Shown here piece after piece: positions 36,701 through 45,600 of a stretch of DNA of 64,000 nt. The notes beneath the pieces are model-generated. The model was not told the DNA's origin and did not search any database. It worked only from the letters and a program-made list of their open reading frames with translations. This DNA is from Carposina sasakii (lineage: Eukaryota; Arthropoda; Insecta; Lepidoptera; Carposinidae). The DNA is taken from assembly GCA_014607495.2 (NCBI GenBank), contig CP053166.1, positions 8,884,455 through 8,948,454 of the forward strand, read 5' to 3'. The stretch's first letter is position 1. Each line of letters starts with the position of its first letter. The position numbers and the translations under genes were made by a program.

Positions 36701-39603
36701 CAGCAATAGCCGGACAACTAGCAGCAAGTCGTAGAGTCCGTTTCATTCAATAACTTCTGATTTCGGAACTAACATTGTTTGTATGCAGTGACACAGATAA
36801 TGAAGTCACACACGTAGTAATTAGCGCCATCATCCAGAGGAACTATTTGATGAAACGCACTCTACCTACTACGGGGCCGAGATATGTTGTAAACGGACCC
36901 GCGGCTCCGTTTACATCGCCGAAGGAAACTCCATGGTGTTCTACCGGCCAGTTTATTTCTCTATGTGGTCAGAGAGTTCTGCATATCCTGTCGGAAACCT
37001 TAAGCCAACGGTGTATGCGGCAAGGCTTTTCCTTTAAAAAGAAGGTCACAAGGCCACTGTACTCCTTTTGGACTATGCCATGTCATTGTACTACGCCTAT
37101 TTCTATGATCATGTCTGTCGTACCTAATATAAGAGCACAATAAAATATAGTACAATAAAGTTAAAAGTCTTCGACTTTACTTCGTATTTCCGATGATGAC
37201 TATTTCTTAAAAATTATAATGGCATTTTATTTGTTTATTCGTAAAGTTTAAATTAGGGGTGATCTTAAAACTAAATTTGTTTTTTTTTGGAAAATGTTTT
37301 TATATTTTACGATTTTTTCCGATGTTTTGCGATGTCTGTTATTTATATTGAGCGACTGTAGTTTCCAAATTATATGACCAACTTAAGTTGAAAACGTAAG
37401 CATGACAACTGGGCTATCACCCAGAAAACTTTATCTATGTAAGTTTTAGTTGAAAACTGCAATCTATTACAGCAAAACTGGTATCCAAGTGTCTTGAAAA
37501 CTTAGTGCTTTAGCCATTAGGTATTTTTAGTGAAATACATAAAGTTCCCTCCCCAGTGCGTCGTTACAGTACGATGCATTGGTACGCTAGACACAACCTG
37601 ATTTTCCTCTAGTTTTATGGGCAATATAATATATTTTATTATGATCGCGTATACGTCGACTATTCATATATCTGTCTTGGAAGATTAATAGGTTTTTGAA
37701 TATGAACTATAGTTAATAATCATTCACATATATTACTATTCGCATGGCAAAAGCGTATAAAGATTACATGCTTAGTGAATAGGTACTTATCGACTTCTCT
37801 AAGTAACTCTAATGTAGATTACATGATGTAGCCATGTCAAGCCATGACAAGATGTCCTTCGCGGTATTTCCAATTATGAATGGAAAGTTTCAAGGAAAGC
37901 GTGAACAGGTAACAAACAAACTTACTTTCCTATTTATAATATTACTTGGGTTTGGGCTTCTATGATACAATACAAGTACGAGTAAGTGATAAATTACCTC
38001 TATCACAGGTGCGAGCAAACATCACCTCTAACTCAACGCCGTCCTTCGAAGCTTTGAACCTGGACCCAAGGTCCAGCTACATACTGAACCTGTACTCAGG
38101 AAATGCTAAGGGGAGAAGCGAGCCTGTTACTTTGTATACTGTGGCTTTGAGGTCTCCTGACAAGTATACAGGTAAGTTCACTTTTGTAAGTACATACTTA
38201 TTACATCTTTCTCAGCTATTATGACTGTAGCTTAGTGATTTTTTTTTTCGGAAATCCGTACATTAAATAAATTCAGTGGTACAGGTCCGTGACATAAAAA
38301 TGGCACTGACTGTCTCTATTTTCCATCTCTTTTGAAAATGCACATCTCGTATGTGCACCGTCTTACGGAAATGTTTTTCCACTAAAGAAAGGATGTCAAG
38401 GAAAAAAATATGGCTTATTCGAAATGTTGACTGGAAGATAAGGTAATTTAGAAAAATAAACATAACGTTCTTCTATGCTGCTCTGGGAGTGAAAAAAAAG
38501 GTATAATACTACAGCTGCTTCTCTTCCCGGGCATACTGTATAAGTCAGTAGAGGCACAAGAGGGTCTTGGTGTTTTGTAGGCGATGGGCTGACCACCTGT
38601 CACTACTAACCGTACTTGTACATCTCAACTATACCCTCAAAATTGGTCAGAAGTGGCACCATGTGGTTCTATCCGCCCTTGGTGCTCTGCCTACCCCGTA
38701 AGGGATAAAGGCGTGATTATATGTATGTATGTATGTATGTAAACATAACGTGCCGAGCGTCGACTTTATGAGTAATAATGTCGTTTTTTCAACTTTTTAT
38801 TTGATCTGATGAAAGAAATGTATTCGTGGCTTTGATAATTTCAAAGAAGATATTTTCGCAGTTTATAAGAAAAAAATTCTAACTCCTTGATAAGAATGCG
38901 TTGTTGATGACTATTTGCAAATCGAAATGTCTTATGTTATAATATAGTTATCATATTACGTCTTAGAGCATTTCACTGCATTCTTTCGCTGCTTGCTTTT
39001 TACTTCCAAAAGTGTATCACTTACTGAATTATACCCTGAATTATATACATCCCTTGAATGGACTGTGTGAAAGAGGAATTGTGTGTACTGTAATAAGTAA
39101 CGAGATGAAGGATAATAGGAATGAATGAATAAAAAGTACATGTACATTATTGCGCCGACCGCAAATGAATGGAGACAGGGCAGAAATATGACGATGAATG
39201 TAAAGACCGTGAATGAACATTTACATCATATTTTTCGGATTCCAGCGAGTTAGGACAAGAATTAGATAAATCCAAATGTATATAATATTTGCTTTAATGG
39301 TTTAATTGCATTGTGTTGTCGTTTCAATACTAAAATATATATCCCTTTTCATCAAATTTTATACATAATGGACTCGAATCAATATTAGAGTTTTTTAGAA
39401 CATTAAACCGGATTGCATAGCAGTAATTTTTTACTTCGGTTAACTACTGGACGGACATGTGGTAATTTTCTATCATATGACATAGGACATTTTCTGCTTT
39501 CGTTGGAGTTGTAATAATATTATGTATATAGTTATAACTAGCATTTGCCCGCGAATTTGTCTGCTGGATTACAGAATGATGCCTATGCCTTTGCTGTACC
39601 TCC

Positions 39604-39645
<42 letters not shown>

Positions 39646-42600
39646 TAGCAGCCCGCGGTTCCGGCTTCGCTCGGATATTCGACTTTTACAGCTGTAGTTA
39701 TGAAAATAGAAACTCCTTCCAATTCAAAGTGATAATAAGTTGCCAATTATTATATCTGACAGATGGACAGACCTAGGTTCTTTATTAATTACGGAAAACT
39801 AATAAATTACCGGTAGGTAGTTTAAAATTGAGTTTCTTTAAATATTTTTTATTTTTTAAAGAGAGTAAGAGAATTGGACAAAGTAAGAGAGTTGGTTGGT
39901 TGGTTGGTTGGTTGGTTGGTTGGTAGGTTGGTTGGTTGGTTGGTTGTTTGGTTGGTTGGTTGGTTGGTTGGTTGGTTGGTAGGTTGATTATGGACGTACT
40001 ATAATCAGTTAGTTAAGTAAAGATTTTTTTTATGAATTTTTAGGCTTTATAAATCGAAATTTACAGTAATTTTTTTTTTTTTTCAATTTTCAATAAAGAA
40101 TGCGATGTTTTGACAGTACCTACCTATACATACCTACATATTATATCTATTTACTTTTTTTTAACATCAATATTTACAGTAAGTAATGAAAAGACCTTTC
40201 TTATACCTAAGTACCTACTTATTTATTTTAACCGAAACTTAACTACCTATTTTTTACCTATTCAAGGTTTCTTTGTACAAAATTATTATTATTTAAAATG
40301 AATCACATAAATTAAATTTTAAAAATCAACATAAATTAAATTTTAAAAATCAATTGTAAACTTGAAACGAAGCGCCGCGCCGCGCCGCACTGAAAATTTT
40401 ATAATTCGACACAACCATCAACGTTGTCTGCCCTCACGTGTCTGCCCGTTCGGGTCGCGCACCTCAACATGAGCCCACCCCCACCACCGCCGTCGCCGCC
40501 GCCGCGCGCCGCCACTCGCCGCCACTGTCGTGCTATGCGGACCGACCGACTGACACAACGACGGAACGCAGCCGCCGCCGCCGCCATCTCTGCCCTCGGC
40601 ATTGTAAATGCATCTTGTGTATTAATATTAACATAAAAGTGTTATGATATGTATATGTCGTGGCCATATTGTTAAATTGATCATTTCATGAAATGGTCGA
40701 GCATTTCATGAAGTGGTCGCATTTCATGAAGTGGCCAATTCAATTTGACCAGATCGTTAAATCGTCTACATTTCACGATTTTGTCATCCACGTTTGGCCA
40801 AATCGTATTAACAGGGTGTCCATAAAATCCGAATGTGGTAAGAGCTTACACCATATATAAGTATACCATAAGGTATGATGGTATGATTTTTTTTGCTATT
40901 ATTTATGTGATATTTTCACAATATAATATTTAAAAACATAAAAGATTCGCATCTGGCACATCGCCGGACGCTGCCTGGGCACGCTCGCTCCGCTCGCTCG
41001 GCTCGTGCGTCATTTGTCATAGTCTAACCTAACCTAACCTAACCTATCGTTATCTAAGGTTTTTGTTTAACAATATTATTATAAACCACCATTAAGTCTA
41101 ATATACATTATACAATATAACACACTATCCGTGAACTTCTTCTGCATAGTCACCCTACTCTTTAATTTGTTTTATAACCTAAAAAGAAAAATCCGCCATC
41201 TTCACACATAAATAAAACGCGCGCAGCGCCTCTACCGGTGATTCATGTAACTATTTTACGATATGATCAATAATCTTGACCACTTCATGAAATGATCGGG
41301 CGTTTAGTTGCCCATATCGAGAAACGATTTTTATCATCGATCTGCCCAAACCATATCATGATGTGGCCAATAGACAGTTGAACTTTTCATGAAATGCGAC
41401 CATTTCATGAAATGCTCGACCATTTCATGAAATGATCAATTCTACGATATGGCCACGACATATATATTCGGAATCCTCATTTCATCAGCTTTAATTTGAT
41501 ATGCATTTTGTTTTATGTTTATTGGTCTATGTCGGTAGGAACATCGAGTAATTGAAAAATAAGATATTTCGTAAATTAAACTTGAACACCACTAAAATCG
41601 TTATTGTGGCTAAACCTTAAAGGATAGACATATGCTATCGCAGACTTTTTTATAGAACTTTTTGAGAAGAATAATTCCCCCATACATTGTTATTCTGTAT
41701 TTTGAGTTATTTCAGCAGCGCACGCAATGCAAGCCTCCAAAAAGCTCGTTTTTCTTCCGTCCGTCTGATAACTGTTACGATTACTCTAATAATTTCTTAA
41801 GTAGGTACACCTAAATTATACACCTATAGAATCCCTGGAATGTCTTCTTTCCATTATTGAAAACCGCATAGCTATTGATATAGTAGTTTTTGAGATCCTA
41901 GGTAACAAACACATTTTGGGCGCCCTTCGCAACTTCATTTTATACTATGTATAGAAGATATATATATATATATATATGCAAAATTTCGAGAAGGTTGGTT
42001 GAGTAAATAATGCGTGATGACAAACAAAAGAAACTTACTTTCTCATTTATACTAGTTGGGATTAACTAGCCAATGCATATTACACAGCAATGGTAATTAC
42101 ACATACCCTGCTATAGGAATAATAATAATATCATCCCGACCTTTTTTTTGGTCAATCCGCCTCTCAACAGAGCTTAGCTAACTACACAGGAGATCTGTGG
42201 GGTAAGCATGAACCTTTTTACGCGCCGTAACGCTAGTGACTCGCAAGCAAATTCCGTGAGATATGACAGTGTGATGATAGCGTTACGGACTATCGAAAGG
42301 TTCGTGCTTGTCCTACTGGCCTTTGATTGATAAAAGTTCCTTCTAGGTTCCACGCACTCAACAATACCATTATCGCCGATGCTGGTCTCCCTTCTGGCAG
42401 TGACCGCGCTCCTCTGCTCTGGCGTGTGCGGCATCATCACCGCGTTGTACAGGAGGAACCTCGCTAGACGGCATGCGGAGAAGCCGCCTCCGTCGTAAGT
42501 ATAGTATTAAGCAGGATCATGAAGGAGATCATAGCCTCCTCTTTCGGTTCTGATAGAATTACCAGCGTTGCAGACTTGTCTACATCATATACTGAGTTAG

Positions 42601-45600
42601 GACCCTTATGCTATGTGACACATTACTTTTGTTATATACATACATATACAGGGTGTATGTAACAGAAAGGGTATGTTAAGCGAAAAGCTATGTAAATAGC
42701 CCACTATAGAGAACCTATTTCCAAAATTTGTAACTCGAAATCACATGTTTATTTTTCAAGATTGTATAAACATTCCTGAGTTGTTCATTCTCCGTACTAT
42801 GTGGAAAAATAAACATGTGAGTTCGATTCTGAAATTTTGTGGGTAGGTTCCTTTAAGTGGGCTATTTACATAGCTATTCGCTTAACATACCCCTTTTGTT
42901 ACACCCTATATAATTTTAATGTACTCGTACCACCACTTTGCCAATACTTTATTATGATGTATGTGGGGATTATTAACAATTAAACAATTGCTTATTTTAT
43001 TTTATTAACTTCTTTATTCTTCTACTTCCACGTGTACACCTCTTGTTCCTCCATGCGTCGTCCTCTTTCTCTTTCCATCCCTGTCATTCCATTTGTCATC
43101 TGTCATACATCACTCACTACGCTCCATTACACGCATCCCACATGTATAGTGTGTATTGTTTTTGCGAATATCTATCGATTTATAGACCGGAAGTATAAGA
43201 TCAGTAATTAATCATTAACCCATCGCCTGAGAGAACGCCCCTTTAAGTTCTTGGAAGGAAGGAAGGAGATGCAGCTGATGTATACTGAAGCCTCGCATCA
43301 GAACTAGACAGGACCTATACTAAAATGAAATAGTTCAGATTCCTTCCTAATGTGTCTCTGTTTCTACCAGAAGCAGTGGTCTCTACTTGGACCGCAGCAT
43401 CGACTCTCTATCGAAGGAGGGCAACACTTACACTGCGTCACCGAAACTGGACTACGGGAGCCAATACGAGCTGAAGGAGGAAGTGGAATCAGACCCTGAT
43501 GTTATACCATGCCATTATGGTAAGTGATTCACATTTACCTATTTGGAACCACTTGCCATGCGACTTTAGGTTTTTATAATTTTCCAATGAATTCATCACT
43601 GAAGGATTCAAGATTAATTAACACGATTCGCCGTGCATATCGTAAGAATAGAGTAAGCAATTCAGAGACGTTCTCTCAGGCGATGAGCTAGCATTAGTGA
43701 ATAGGCACTTTCTAGGCAAACATGTACCACCCTAGGCCGCATCTTGCTTAACATCAGGCACGATGGCGGTCAAATGTTTGCCTAGCTAATTGTAAAAAAA
43801 AAACTTGTCAATAACCTGTGCCACTGTGCTTACATCGTCGTTGCAGTAATCTACGTGTTCCTGTAACATATGTAAACTACATCAGCTATCTATAGGATAT
43901 TTTAAGCTGAACTCGTCATGTAGGAAGATGTAATTAAGATAATTTGTATGTACCAACATTAGAACATATTGACTTATCCCCACATTAAGATCCGTAAGAT
44001 TCGTGGCTACTTTAAGCTAAGATTGTACCACCCCTGCCTACCCGTGGGTATCGTACGAGGCGATGAAGGGTTTCCGGGAGGTGGGCAGCGGCGCCTCCCG
44101 TACTGACAACATAGTCTGAAAATCACACTGCGGTCACAAACCCGCCTGCCCAGCGTGGTGACTATGGGCAAAACGGCCCTGTGGCAGTAGCCTTGTGGCG
44201 TGCCCTGGGGGAGGCCAACGTCTAGCAGTGGACTGCCATAGGCTGAAGATGAAGAAGAAGCAACGAGTAAATGCATTGATAAAATATATGTAATAATATC
44301 ATTGAATCAAAACAAATTCCGATAAACATCATATCAATGACCAATATCGGAAAGTTTTGTCATATATGTTTGGGATTTATTTTACTGTCATTAACATGTA
44401 ACTTTAACATTATGAAAACAAGCCACCCAAAAGAAGCGATCCGCTTCAGTATTTCACACACGACGGTACGTGTTTCTCGCGCGTTTCTTCCTTTAATATT
44501 CACATCGAAACAATGTCGAGTTGTATAACCATGGCCATAAATAACACGTCTGTGTATGGGTTACATTCTTTGTTAATAACTGTCTATTCGCTACGCTGGC
44601 TTCTGAAATGTTTTCACTTTATTTACTGATAAGTACCTATATATGTCAAATTCTAGTTGTTGGAATATTAAAATCTGCTTTTCTATCGGCTTTTTATATA
44701 GTCGGCTTTTCTATTACTAATTAACTAACTGTATAATGGTATAATGTATTACATCCCTTACTGCAAATATTACATTACACAGTGTGAATGTTCTCGTATA
44801 AAATGTATTATGAGCGATAAATTTTTACAGCTCAAAATGTAATATAATATTACATTACATCCCGTTGTGAAAACGCGACTTTAGTCTTTCATTCCTTCAT
44901 ATACCTAGTTATTATGTTATTATGCTAGTTATTATGCTTATATATTAACATAATATATAAGCATCAGACTGTGGTCTCGAAATGGGGTAGCCAGAATTGC
45001 AGGATCGGAAAGGAAATCCTATTCTTTATTGTGTGGTGCCGGTACTACGCGGCACGAGGAGAGTTTGTACCTCTGCCTGCCCGTGGATATCGTACAATAT
45101 AAGGGAGGTGGGCAGCAACGCCTCCCGTGCTGACAATATAGTCCGAAAATCACACTGCGGTCACCAACCTACCTGCCCAGCGTGGTGACTATGGGCAAAA
45201 CCTGTGGCAGTAGCCTTGTGGCGTGCTCTGTGGGATGGGTGGGTGTTCTACGTCCAGCAGTGGACTGCAATAGGCTGAAGTAGATTCTTTATTGTATATT
45301 TTAAACATAAAACAGTTTACAATGATGGTATAAGGCGCGCTTTTTAATATATTAATCATAATTTTAATATATTAATTATTTTTCATAAAATATTTGAAGC
45401 CTCGAGTACACCGGATCAGTATGCGTACACGTACCTCTGAGTTGTAATGTATAGAACTGTATAGGCACGGGCAGACCGGATGCGTATGCGTAGACGTAAG
45501 CATAGACGTCAAGCGGTGACAGTTCTTCAATATTTTTAAGAAGCATTTTAAGGAATTAATTTTTGACTTGCAACTCTCTGTTTTAACGTTCTCTGGTTCG

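Noticed and set aside
36775..37143. 122-codon frame in intron 11 as a nested gene
   Set aside because: No recognisable motif, no promoter or splice support, and part of it is shared with intron 1 as repeat.
40424..40647. Pro/Ala-rich coding exon in the CpG island
   Set aside because: Overlapping low-complexity frames on both strands; composition explains them. Kept only as a possible regulatory block.
44007..44276. 89-codon minus-strand ORF
   Set aside because: Lies entirely within interspersed repeat family C.
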